Assembly (NCBI GenBank): GCA_030180075.1
Contig: JASNJN010000078.1
Coordinates: forward strand, 1-26,224
Source: Mikrocytos mackini
Taxonomy: Eukaryota > Endomyxa > Ascetosporea > Mikrocytida > Mikrocytiidae
DNA: 26,224 nucleotides
Reading direction: 5' to 3'
Shown: positions 8,920-18,388 of the stretch, one piece after another
Numbering within the stretch: position 1 is the stretch's first letter
How the letters are laid out: each line of letters begins with the position of its first letter
The notes under the pieces: generated by a model
Told to the model about the DNA's origin: nothing
The model's input: the letters and a program-made list of their open reading frames with translations, nothing else
The model's database searches: none
Translations under genes and position numbers: made by a program

Positions 8920-9399
8920 ATGAAAGAAAAAACTGCAGGAATCAAAGTACAGCTTTCCAAACTTCTTGAAAACAATACAACGCGCGATCCCGAGCTTCTA
9001 AAGATAGATTTGGCTTTAATCAACAATGCGAAGAATTTTATTGAAAAATCCAATTCTGATCACTTGTCACTTACACTCAACACAATTCTCGAACAAATAA
9101 TCTTCACAAGAAACTACCCCAGGCTTTGTTTGAAAATAGATGTGTACATATATACAAACGATGTAATAATGACAGGAGTATTAAACGCTATTATAGCTGA
9201 ATTGAAGAAAGCAGGCCTTATACTCTTAGGAAATCCATTAGCAATTAATGTAAAAACTAAAAACGAAGATATTGCAGACGTTGTATTTATAAATGAAACT
9301 ACAATTTTGTATTTGGAAATAAATTCGTGGTACAAAGGGAATAAAATGAACAAATTAATAGAAACTCTGAAAAGAAAGTATAAAGAACTAGTTAAATAA
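8920..9399 (+). CDS. Exosome RNase PH-fold subunit (Rrp46/Mtr3/Rrp43-like)
   Basis: A 159-residue protein resembling the non-catalytic RNase PH-like ring subunits of the nuclear and cytoplasmic RNA exosome, which degrades and trims RNA. The best evidence is residues ~63-108. Tyr-Pro-Arg is followed by a beta strand (KIDVYIYTNDVIMTGVLNAI), then an alanine-rich helix and GLILLGNPLAINV. This is the family pattern of 'yPR...v.v...DG.ll.aainA...AL..aGi'. The protein is shorter than the usual 220-250 residues, with the first strand region reduced. Catalytic residues are not expected in eukaryotic ring subunits. The start at 8920 follows the AAATTTTA signal shared with Ysh1. Which of the six subunits it is cannot be decided by eye. 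Confidence 0.65.
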   Translation: MKEKTAGIKVQLSKLLENNTTRDPELLKIDLALINNAKNFIEKSNSDHLSLTLNTILEQIIFTRNYPRLCLKIDVYIYTNDVIMTGVLNAIIAELKKAGLILLGNPLAINVKTKNEDIADVVFINETTILYLEINSWYKGNKMNKLIETLKRKYKELVK

Positions 9400-9689
9400 A
9401 TATATTTTATATAAATTATAACTGTGCTGGCGTGATGAAAAGATAATTAATAAATGTAAGTCATTTTATTAAAAGATTAAATTAGATTATCTTCGGTTTT
9501 GTGTGTTATTTGAGGGGTCTTCGTTGTTTTGAAATCATTTTATGATGGTTAACTTAAAACGTAAATAGAATCGATTTTCATGCTGGTTTATTGCTCGTTT
9601 TACTTAAACGTTTGTCTATTATTATATTTCTGGCAGTTTTCGGTTCAAATATATATATGTGTTGTCTATCTCAAAAGTTTGTTAACAAT
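9400..9689. other. Boundary region between genes and transposons
   Basis: About 290 bp of AT-rich sequence downstream of the exosome-like gene. I see no frame or repeat. It separates the gene-dense left part from the transposon-rich right part. Confidence 0.4.
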
Positions 9690-9691
9690 TA

Positions 9692-10560
9692 CAGTCAAAC
9701 CTTGATAAAATTTACAAATTTCCTACTTTTTACAATAGTAAATTTTTTAAAAATCGCCTAGTTTTTGGCAATTTGCAAAAATTTTAATTCTGGCATGGAT
9801 CTTTATTACTCGCCGAATCAATTTGAGAACATGAAATATTTCTAATAAACATTATATATGCCCATTGTTGGTTTTATATCGTAAAACTTTGTAACATTTC
9901 AAAAAAAACAAATTCTATATTTCTATGACTTCAAATACGAGCTCTACAATTGATGGTAGGCATAAACTCATTGATATACAAGAGACTAATCCGAATGGTC
10001 TTATCAGAGGATTTCTGATGAGTTTTACAACAAATATAAAAGAACATCCATCACCAGACTGTTTTTAACATTAATAGGAAGAAAGACTATTGGAAAAGCA
10101 TAAAAAACGGCCGCAAAAAGGATAAATAGTCTTCCAATGCAACATGTTGAGGAACTTCTCTATAAATGGGTGTGTGGGGCAATGAAGGAAGGATGACTCT
10201 TAATGATTTAATCCTTACTAACTAGGCTGTCAAAATTGGGAATGATAAAATACAAAATTTTAAGTTTAGTAGTGGGTGATTGAACAACTTTAAATCGAAT
10301 TATGGGATAAAATGATATAATATATGTGGTGAGACAGCTGCAGTCGATTTGGATAAATTTACAGAAGAAATTGCAGATATAAAAGACGAAATAAGCCAAT
10401 ATTCACCACAAAACATCTATAATTTTGACGAAACTTCGTTTTCTATAACAAAAAGCGGGTAAAACTTTGGCAAATTGATCGTTCCTGGCGGCAAATGTAT
10501 AAAACAAATATCGCATTTAGGCTGGGGTTTCATTCCCGGGAAACTACATTTTACGTTTCC
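9692..10560 (+). pseudogene. Decayed pogo/Tigger-like (Tc1/mariner superfamily) transposon
   Basis: The left end is CAGTCAAACCTTGATAAAAT preceded by TA (9690-9691), typical of pogo/Tigger terminal repeats and their TA target. Inside are broken plus-strand coding pieces. These are an N-terminal piece from about 9929 (MTSNTSSTIDGRHKLIDIQE), a CENP-B-like helix-turn-helix piece around 10130-10180 (VEELLYKWVCGAMKEG), and SSGWLNNFKSNYGIK around 10270-10305. About 10325-10460 encodes ETAAVDLDKFTEE then IYNFDETSFSITKSG, where NFDET holds the first catalytic Asp. Several stops and frame changes make it dead. The right end is not found. The end given here is where coding similarity fades, and the 495-bp element starting at 10712 may have disrupted it. 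Confidence 0.7.
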
Positions 10561-10711
10561 CAAAAATACCGAAATGAAAAACTGGGAAATCCAAATTTAG
10601 AAAATAAGACGTAATTTCTTATAATTTGGACTTTGCGGATAAAATACAATAATAAACATGTGGGCTATCCCATATCAAATACATTTTCTGATAACTAATG
10701 CGAGGAAATTT

Positions 10712-11206
10712 CAGTGATGTTCGCAAAGGCATAAAAGCATAATTTGGTCATTTTCGAAAAAAGCTATTTTGGCCAAAATAGGCCATAAAAACGGGACATA
10801 ATGGGCATATTTTAAAAAGTAAAATGGCAAATTTTGAGCAAAACTAAAATTTTGAAAAAAAAATTTTTTTAATGAAAATGTATTTTTGATCTCACAGAAA
10901 CCTTGTGCCCATTTTTCAAAATTATTTTTCATGTTTAATAAAACAAAAAAATCAGAGCATAATTTTGGGCATAAATCCTTGTCCAGAATTATGCCCTTGA
11001 TGCCGCCGGCCAAAATGGGCAAAATCCGGGATTTTGTAGTTTTTTATTTTTGACGACATATTATCGCGGCATAAAGCATAAATTTAGGTATAATCCGGTT
11101 TATCGCGATAACGCTGTAGCTTTTTGGAATTATCGCAATAAAAGCATATTATGCCTTTTGAAAAAGGCTATTTTAAAAAGCTATTATGCTCTTGCGAACA
11201 TCACTG
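10712..11206. mobile_element. 495-bp element with terminal inverted repeats (hAT-like MITE?)
   Basis: The left end is CAGTGATGTTCGCAAAGGCA. The right end, reverse-complemented, is CAGTGATGTTCGCAAGAGCA, so the first 15 bases are identical and the following bases remain similar (GCATAAAAGC against GCATAATAGC). CAGTG-type ends suit hAT. However, the 8-bp flanks (ggaaattt, cttttata) do not form a clear target duplication. The interior is non-coding and full of repeated GGCATAA/GCATAAT words and hairpins. Two short frames inside look fortuitous. Confidence 0.7.
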
Positions 11207-11760
11207 CTTTTATAATACAAAAAAGGCAACCTTTACTTTATATGGCATTAATAACATTAGCAAAATTTTTTGTTAATCATTTTAACGTACATTTTAAATT
11301 TAAACTTCGTTTTACAGATTATAGAACTTTAAAATCAATTTAAACTCTGGAATCAGTATCCTATTACGCACATTTTACAAGAAATAGCGCAATATGATTC
11401 GAATTAACGCACTTTCAAGTAAAATCAATATTTAAATAATATTAGTTTTATATATTATGCTCGTATAGAGCATTTTCGCCGTTCTTTATAATTTTTATAT
11501 ATGTTTATGTATTTCTATTTTATCGGGTAGGCGTCTACCTTATAGCATCGCTTTTCCGGTTTTATGACATGAATGGCGTGTTGTAAGAAAAGGGATAGTT
11601 TTCAAGACTCTTAAGTAATGAAGACGTCGTTGGAAACTTTTCTCCGCGCATCAATATAAATATAGTATTTATGATATTTTCTGACAGTTTTACATCGAAC
11701 ATTTTCAAATTTTTAAAAACAAAGTGNGTGTTTATAATNTATGANGAGATTAGTAATAAC
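11207..11760. other. Non-coding region, nothing recognised
   Basis: About 550 bp without a credible frame. A small hairpin (ATGCTC-GTATA-GAGCAT) is visible near 11457. Three N bases at 11727-11745 sit just before the next MITE. I recognise no gene or repeat boundary. Confidence 0.4.
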
Positions 11761-11957
11761 TAGGGGTCGGAAAATATATGACAAAAAATCGGAAAATATA
11801 TGATTATATATGATTTTGCCAAAATCTAATTATAATTTGAATTTTCAATAAAATAAAATGTATGAATTTCTTCGAGTTGGAGTAATTATGGGTGGAAAAT
11901 TTTCGAAATTTTAATAAAATATCTTATTTGCGTCAAATAACATATTTTCCGTCTCTA
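11761..11957. mobile_element. hAT-type MITE, copy 2 (197 bp)
   Basis: Same length and closely similar sequence to copy 1 at 25-221, in the same orientation. The left end reads TAGGGGTCGGAAAATATATG and the reverse complement of the right end reads TAGAGACGGAAAATATGTTA. Both copies share the interior ATATATGATTATATATGATT and TTATGGGTGGAAA words. The 8-bp flanks (gtaataac, gtgtaatc) match only partly, so the insertion is old. Confidence 0.75.
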
Positions 11958-13219
11958 GTGTAATCCACAGTATTGGACATTATAGGTTTCGTTATTATTT
12001 TAAAATGAATTAATGATCTATAAACCCCATATCCATTATAAATTATTATCAAAATATTAATGACTTAACCACACTAAAGACAATTTACTGCTTATAATAT
12101 TTAAGGCGCTAATTGGGTCGTTATGGTTATTTGTCTTTGTTATTGCTATATCTTTGTTATATTCAGAGGTCCAATTCTGTTCATAGTCTATCCATTGATT
12201 TCAAAGTAAACGCGAAACTTTGCAAGTGAAGTAACATGTATTCTATTGTATTTGAGAACCATATATGGCTTATAAATAATCGTTACAACAAAATAATATT
12301 TCTAATATCTTTCAGTTTCTGTTAGAGAGAGAAGTTTAAAAGGAATCAAACTTTTTTGTTAAATTTGACTTTTTAGCACAAGCCGAACGGATTAACAAAG
12401 TGAACGAAAAAACCCATAAAGAAAAGATCGGGGAGAATTGAAAATAATGAGGAGAATATATTCAACCCAGATCCATATTCACAATATTTCAATTAATCTT
12501 AAAACAAACGGCATCCTTGGTATCACTCACCGTAGTAAATAGATTCTTATAACTAAAAAACTTGTACGAAACATTATGACAAGCAGACAGGGAATTGCAT
12601 TAACGAAATTATGGTGAATAATAAGTAGTCGATAAAAGTCTTTGGGGATCTATTTGAAAGTGCCATCAATATATATCTGTGAGGATAAATCGAGCAGACG
12701 AAGTTGAAACTTCATTCCTAAAGGAGAAATGACTCTGATCTTTATTTACTGTTATGGTAGAACTTAAGTTATTCTAAACAAAGGGGGTTGCTTTCGAATT
12801 GAGATTGTGAAGAGTTAAGTCAAGATAGTTGGAAAATATGTTCTCTAATAGATGAAATCAATTGGATAATGAATACTTCTAGTAAATGCCAGTTGATAAC
12901 GTGCTTGAGTATCTGATATAATAATTTTTTTGGTTCTTAGATTTCTTATATGAAAACTTAATGATTTGTTAATGTTCAGTAGAATAAGGTTCTTTATTTA
13001 AAATGTTTTAGAATAGCTTGATTTTGGTTTTTCGGTTATGTGATTATTTTTGTCAGGATTTTGGAGGGTTATAATTTGATCATAACCATAATTATAGTTC
13101 TACGTGTTGAAACTATTACTCGGGGTTTGAGTTTGTTAGTTTAAGTCGAGCTGGTTATTAAAACGAATTATTTTCAATATAAATATAAAATCGAGGGACA
13201 CATGGTAGTAAGTAAAATA
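11958..13219. other. 1.26-kb non-coding region, nothing firmly recognised
   Basis: AT-rich sequence with stops in all frames. A short open stretch near 12375-12440 (LAQAERINKVNEKTHKEKIG on the plus strand) might be the remains of a coding sequence, but I cannot place it in any family. No inverted repeats or RNA genes were noticed. Confidence 0.35.
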
Positions 13220-13467
13220 CAGCTAACTCTGGGTACAACGAAGTCATCAAAAAAGCCTATTATCATCTATAATATTGTTTGGATATAATAAATCATCGCT
13301 TATAACGGGATAGTAAAATTGGATTTTGCGATCTTTGAAATATTTCCAAAACATAAAATTATGTAAATGCATATTAAACGTATATATTTCTGCTTGGTAC
13401 TAAACCTTTGACTAACAAACCTCTTAAAGTAGCATTACTGAATTTTTGTTATAAGCGGAGTTGACTG
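13220..13467. mobile_element. pogo/Tigger-like MITE (248 bp)
   Basis: The ends form an imperfect inverted repeat: CAGCTAACTCTGGGTACAAC at the left, and CAGTCAACTCCGCTTATAAC as the reverse complement of the right. Both are flanked by TA (13218-13219 and 13468-13469), the pogo/Tc1-mariner target. The interior has the CGCTTATAACGG word typical of such ends. It has no coding capacity. The right end resembles the start of the decayed pogo-like element at 9692. Confidence 0.6.
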
Positions 13468-13678
13468 TAGTTTAATACCGATATCGGCATTCTCTTAGAT
13501 TTCCGGTTTATTTCGCGAAAATATTTAGTCCATATTTTATAAATATAAATATATAACTCCCAAAAGATCATTCTCTATGCCGAAGTTATAATTTTTCTTT
13601 ATAGTTAAATTTATTGATTTTCCAATCATCATTAATATTATTTAGTTTAAAAGTGTATATAGCCCTGAATTAAAGTTA

Positions 13679-14064
13679 TCATTTCCGTTGATCCGTTGCC
13701 AATCTTTTAATATGGTTTAACATTGATTCACAATGTGTTGCAGTTCTTATTCCTAAGTCAATTACCGATGATTAAAACGTTTCTACTCATTCATAGCAAA
13801 TATCTTTCCAATTACGATCAATATATGGCCATATTTGGCAACTTAATTTTGAATAATTGTAGTACTTATCATCATCATTGGAATTATATGTTATAATGTT
13901 TATTCTGTTTAACTCCTATTCTTTTCCTGTTTGACTAAGTCATCGTTTATAAATATAAAGTTTTTAAGCCTTTTGTATAAACAAACCAGTAGCAATAATA
14001 TTGTTATAAAAATAGTTGTTGATTACACAATATTCTCCAATATGTTTATCAACTATATAAGTTT
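13679..14064 (-). pseudogene. Old MULE-like transposase, C-terminal part (split by the younger MULE)
   Basis: Minus-strand coding remains that continue the frame cut off at 17952. Next to the younger MULE comes VDKHIGEYCVINNYFYNNII, in the position of the second catalytic Asp (around 14050). After a degraded stretch comes NWKDICYE, then SSVIDLGIRTATHCESMLNH, whose HCES holds the expected final Glu (around 13728). The pattern matches MULE transposases ('VDKD..e...l' and 'TNN..ES....K'). Several stops and frame changes show it is a relic. Its other half lies at 17952-18482. Confidence 0.65.
14056..14064. repeat. 9-bp target-site duplication, left copy
   Basis: TATAAGTTT, identical to 17952-17960 on the other side of the MULE. 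A perfect 9-bp duplication is the hallmark of MULE insertion and fixes the element's borders. Confidence 0.9.
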
Positions 14065-14065
14065 A

Positions 14066-14712
14066 ACTTCCTTACAATTCCAAGATTTAAACTTTTTTGT
14101 TTATTGTTAGATCGGTTTTTTGCCAATTGCACTTCATTTAGGTATAATTGTTACATTAAAGATTTGATCATTTGTTTATATGTGTCGGGATAACCGATTT
14201 TCCATGTTTAAGTAGCTTAGTTTTAATATTTGTAAACATTCAAACGGGGAGTTTATTATAAACTTAATTACACGTGAATGAATTTACAACAAGATTGTAA
14301 TCTATACTAAAAAGATAAGTGGTCATTTTTTAAAAAATTTAAATTTTATGAAATCCAAACCAAGGGATTCTTCAACCCCAATGGCACCTAATGAACTACA
14401 AAAAGACGAACTGCCTCCTTCTACTTCTGACTTGGGAATAGCAAATAAAAAGACCAGTTTAGACATCTATCGAAGTTCACTTTCTACACCAAACACTGAT
14501 AATCAACGAATTCCTCAAGTACATCATGCCATAAGTATCCGGGAGGAAGATGAGACCAAAACCCGAAGCATGTTTATATGTTCTACTCAACAACCTTCTA
14601 ATTATCACCCCGGCTATGATGAATTTAAAGAGAATACAAACGAAGCCAATGTTGAGGAACCTTTTAAAACAAAAAGCAGGGGATTCGAAAGGAAATATCT
14701 ATGCACCGCGCT
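14066..14712 (+). repeat. MULE left terminal inverted repeat
   Basis: 647 bp, inverted copy at 17304-17950. It contains non-coding DNA, the AAATTTAAATTTT signal, the transposase ATG at 14348 and its first ~121 codons. The arms diverge abruptly after 14712 (caccgcgct shared, then tcacac against acatat). Confidence 0.9.
14327..14347 (+). promoter_or_regulatory. Start-proximal AAATTT signal of the MULE transposase
   Basis: The run ttttttaaaaaatttaaattt sits directly before the ATG at 14348, like the signals in front of the host genes. It is duplicated in the right arm (17669-17690) before the second copy of the start codon. Confidence 0.45.
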
Positions 14713-17080
14713 TCACACAACTGGACTACATACAAGACTTACATCTTGCCCCAGAAAGACTATGTGTATATTGTGTAGACCCTTGATGGTTGTTAAATCA
14801 ATAGTGCGGGCAACTATAAGAAAGATTAACGCAAAGCATAGAGAAAGTGCTATCAAAATACGTTCGGATTGTAAAAGAAAGAAGCTGCTCCATAAACCAT
14901 CTCAAATTTCAACTAGATATTGTTTTTCGCAGAAATCTGTACAAAACTTTCTCTTAGAGAATACAAGAAATAATACCCAGACGCTTTTCCACAATTACTC
15001 CGATTACCCCAAAGAAAATTGTTGTACAACTTTGTATAAATGCAAAGAAAGCAAAAATCCAAAATTAAATTGTGGGGCCTTTTTAAAGATATATAAAAAA
15101 ACAACGTATTATTTTAAAATTGATTACTGTTTTTACCACAACCACAATACGACCTCTACAAATCTCGCAATACCAAATAGTTTTGTCTGTGACATAATAG
15201 ATAAACTTAACAATGGTGTATCGATACAAAGACTTCACAGCGATATTATGAATGATAAAGTTACAAAAGGTATATTAAAAAAATCGCTTATTGACAAGAA
15301 CTGGCTATTTGTTCTAAATAACAGATTACAAAAATTCAAATACCAGACAACAGGGAATGATCTTGATGATTTTAATGGGTTCTTGCAAGATTTGGAAGAT
15401 AAGGGTGGGTTTCACAATGTTTTCTCACATAATTTCTTGGCTCATAAAAACGGAGAAGCCGCTTTAGGAAATGATGTGTTTGTACAAGCTATGGCAACGG
15501 ATTACATGCTGAATAACTTTCTTCTCTATTCTGGGAAAACGATACATGTTGATAGTACGTTCTCCACCAACATTTACAGATTTATCCTAACTATAGGTTT
15601 CGTTCTCAATAACCAACAAACAGCAGTTCCATTTATCTTTATAATCAGCAACACAGAGTCCCAAGTCGTATACGAAAATGTGTTCCAGAACTATAAAAAG
15701 TTAGTTCCAAATTTTAAACACCCTGCGTATTTTATGTCGGATTTATACGCAGGGTTTTATAACGCTTGGCATAAATCAATGAAAGGCAAAACAAAATACT
15801 TATATTGTTACTTTCATTTTAAAAAAAGCGTTCTTAAAAATTTGAATCACATGATTAAAGACAAGAAAATGAACGAGAAAGTTAACAACATGGTGAACAG
15901 ATTTGAAATTATAACAAGTGAAAAAGAGTTTGGTCAATATCTTACATACTTTCTTGGGGAAGTTAAAAGAATTCATACGAGATTCCATACTTATTTCGAT
16001 AAAAAATTTACCCATTGTATTGAGCGTTGGGCTATATATTTGCGGTTAACCAGTGAGTCCAACACAAATAATTTTGCAGAATCTTGGTTTTGCAAATTTA
16101 AACGAAACTATCTAAAATGGAATTTTTAAAATGGATTACAACAGTTGACGTCCCAGTTACTTGATTGTATCCATGTTCAAGAAATCGAAATACAAAGGAA
16201 AATAGATATAAACTACAACAATAATTATAGATTTAAAAGATCCTGGGCAAACCATAGAAAAATGTTACAATTTAACAAGGACAAACTTAACAGAATAGAT
16301 GAACACAATTATGCTTATGATATATTTAAAATAGAAAGGATTAACTTGGTTTGCCCATATGGATGCTTGTCTTTATGCCACGAATGTTTTGTCTGCCCCC
16401 ATATTTTTATATGCTCGTGCAAATGGAACTCATACAAAAAGGAGATTTGTTCACACATACACCTAGTTCTATCTATCGATGGATTTAATGGATTAAAAGA
16501 CTCTACTATAAGGATAAAAAAATTTCACATCAAAACAAATTTAAAAGACAGAAAAGTGAAGGCCATTTTAAAGGAAACCGATGACAAAGAAAATAACGCC
16601 GACTGTTCTAAAGACTTATATGACAATGCTGTTTCTGTTCTTGACGGATGCAAACAAATAATAATGGGATCTAACTTTATGCATGAAAAAGGAATATACC
16701 AACTATGCGTGGGCTTTAAAAATGAACTTTCGGATATGATAAGCGAAATTTCGTTGCAAAAGGAAAAGAAAGATACAAACAGAAGAATATCGACGCCGCA
16801 ACGAGTTTACAAGAAACAATATTCAGATTATACAAACATTCCTCCTAGAAAAGATCTTAGATGCTATATGCCAAACAAACGGGGGAGAAAGAAACAAGAA
16901 CCCTCGCAAATATATTGTTTTAAGTGTTACATGCAGATTGATATAAAAGAATCATATATTGAAAATGTATCAAATTGGACGAGATGCAGTTATTGTAAAA
17001 AGACATATCATGGAGAGTGTATTCAGAATGATAAGGAAACTTTATCATTCCAAAAAGGTTGGAAATGTTGTGCTAATTAA
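14348..17080 (+). pseudogene. MULE transposase with a single in-frame TAA
   Basis: About 910 codons in one frame, interrupted only by TAA at 16127-16129 (codon 594). Order of parts: a Ser/Pro-rich N-terminus (about 1-120, encoded in the terminal repeat); a FLYWCH-like Cys/His region (C-x5-C...C...HNH, about 220-275); the MULE catalytic core with D402 (HVDST), D465 (MSDLY), CYFHFKK and E578 (NNFAESW); then, after the TAA, a SWIM-type finger (CSCKWNSYKKEICSHIH); and a C-terminal PHD-like finger (CFKC, CSYC, YHGEC, KCC) ending at 17080. The stop replaces one codon compared with the second MULE and does not shift the frame. It is either a recent nonsense mutation or a sequencing error. The truncated product keeps DDE but loses SWIM and PHD. 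Confidence 0.88.
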
Positions 17081-17257
17081 CTTAAAAATAAACGTCTGTG
17101 TTGAATAGAATTATAAATAATTAATATTCATTCGAAAATTGATCTAAATTTAAATTTTTATAACCTATCAACTCTATTGCAATGGCATAGTTTATTATGC
17201 CAGATTATATGCCTTTAAAATAAAATCCAATATACAAATATATTTAAATTCTTATAA

Positions 17258-17668
17258 TTAAACGTAGTAAACCGAAGATATACAAGTGAAATCGTTTATA
17301 TGTAGCGCGGTGTATAGATATTTCCTTTCGAATCCCCTGCTTTTTGTTTTAAAAGGTTCCTCAACATTGGCTTCGTTTGTATTCTCTTTAAATTCATCAT
17401 AGCCGGGGTGATAATTAGAAGGTTGTTGAGTAGAACATATAAACATGCTTCGGGTTTTGGTCTCATCTTCCTCCCGGATACTTATGGCATGATGTACTTG
17501 AGGAATTCGTTGATTATCAGTGTTTGGTGTAGAAAGTGAACTTCGATAGATGTCTAAACTGGTCTTTTTATTTGCTATTCCCAAGTCAGAAGTAGAAGGA
17601 GGCAGTTCGTCTTTTTGTAGTTCATTAGGTGCCATTGGGGTTGAAGAATCCCTTGGTTTGGATTTCAT
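17258..17668 (-). CDS. Duplicate MULE transposase N-terminus in the right terminal repeat
   Basis: A 136-codon frame whose first ~121 residues match the transposase N-terminus, apart from one Cys-to-Tyr change near residue 119. It uses the copy of the ATG and AAATTT signal in the right arm. It leaves the repeat at 17304 and stops at 17258 after a short unique tail (INDFTCISSVYYV). It has no zinc finger and no catalytic core. If expressed, it would yield a short N-terminal protein that could compete with the transposase (inference only). It may equally be a passive by-product of long repeats. Confidence 0.5.
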   Translation of the reverse strand: MKSKPRDSSTPMAPNELQKDELPPSTSDLGIANKKTSLDIYRSSLSTPNTDNQRIPQVHHAISIREEDETKTRSMFICSTQQPSNYHPGYDEFKENTNEANVEEPFKTKSRGFERKYLYTALHINDFTCISSVYYV

Positions 17669-17950
17669 AAAATTTAAATTTTTTAAAAAATGACCACTTA
17701 TCTTTTTAGTATAGATTACAATCTTGTTGTAAATTCATTCACGTGTAATTAAGTTTATAATAAACTCCCCGTTTGAATGTTTACAAATATTAAAACTAAG
17801 CTACTTAAACATGGAAAATCGGTTATCCCGACACATATAAACAAATGATCAAATCTTTAATGTAACAATTATACCTAAATGAAGTGCAATTGGCAAAAAA
17901 CCGATCTAACAATAAACAAAAAAGTTTAAATCTTGGAATTGTAAGGAAGT
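17304..17950 (-). repeat. MULE right terminal inverted repeat
   Basis: Inverted copy of 14066-14712 with equal length and near-identity. It is followed by one mismatched end base (17951) and the target duplication TATAAGTTT. Confidence 0.9.
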
Positions 17951-17951
17951 C

Positions 17952-17960
17952 TATAAGTTT
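17952..17960. repeat. 9-bp target-site duplication, right copy
   Basis: TATAAGTTT, identical to 14056-14064. Confidence 0.9.
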
Positions 17961-18180
17961 TAACATTAATAAATTCATTAGATTCCGTAAGATAATCAAA
18001 TATTTTACTTACTGTAAAATATGTCTCATCTTTTGAAATGTAACTAGTTACATATTCCGATATAGCTTCTCCATTGATGCAAATTATCGCAAACAAACTC
18101 CATTTATCTTCAATCATTCCGAATGTGGAGTCCATAAGTAGATCGTCACCATAGTTGTTTAAACACTTCTTAATTCTATC

Positions 18181-18188
18181 ATTATGAT
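18181..18188. repeat. 8-bp target-site duplication of MITE copy 3, left
   Basis: ATTATGAT, repeated exactly at 18389-18396. Eight bases is the hAT duplication length. Confidence 0.88.
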
Positions 18189-18388
18189 TAGGGGCCGGAA
18201 TATATGTGACTAAACTTGTGGTCACATATTTTGTGTAAAATTCGACGTAAAATTCTTTATAAATTTGGGAAAATTTTTAGGTATCCCATATCTGAGTATC
18301 CTCAAATTTTAGATTTTTCTCTATAATCTCTAAAAATAACATATTATTCACATATTTGATCATCTTTTTACATATATTCCGAACCCTA
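18189..18388. mobile_element. hAT-type MITE, copy 3 (200 bp) with perfect 8-bp target duplication
   Basis: The ends are TAGGGGCCGGAATATATGTG and, reverse-complemented, TAGGGTTCGGAATATATGTA. They match the ends of copies 1 and 2, while the interior is diverged. The exact ATTATGAT duplication on both sides identifies the family as hAT-mobilised and defines the borders. It is inserted in the old minus-strand MULE-like transposase. Confidence 0.88.

Larger units (their letters stand above)
14065..17951 (+). mobile_element. Near-complete Mutator-like element (MULE) with ~647-bp terminal inverted repeats
   Basis: A 3,887-bp DNA transposon. The left arm 14066-14712 and right arm 17304-17950 are inverted copies of equal length. 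The only difference I found by eye is at 14702 (g against a), plus the outermost base pair. Perfect 9-bp duplications (TATAAGTTT) flank it. It carries one transposase gene on the plus strand, broken by a single in-frame TAA. Unusually, the repeat includes the transposase upstream region, start codon and first ~121 codons, so the right end carries a second N-terminal start pointing inward. The near-identity of the arms argues for a recent insertion. It landed in an older MULE-like transposase. Confidence 0.92.

Noticed and set aside
8901-9053. N-terminal extension of Ysh1 by 51 residues
   Set aside because: It overlaps the start of the exosome-like gene. Conservation begins at MSENKISVTLLGAG.
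10711-11343. Frames of 103 and 97 codons in and beside the 495-bp element
   Set aside because: They are built from the element's repeated words and unique AT-rich sequence, without a start signal or recognisable domain.
12375-12440. Possible coding remnant LAQAERINKVNEKTHKEKIG
   Set aside because: Too short and not assignable to a family.
15800-16015. Open frames antisense to the MULE transposases (also 14913-15104, 23563-23751, 24179-24361)
   Set aside because: Shadows of the transposase coding strand.
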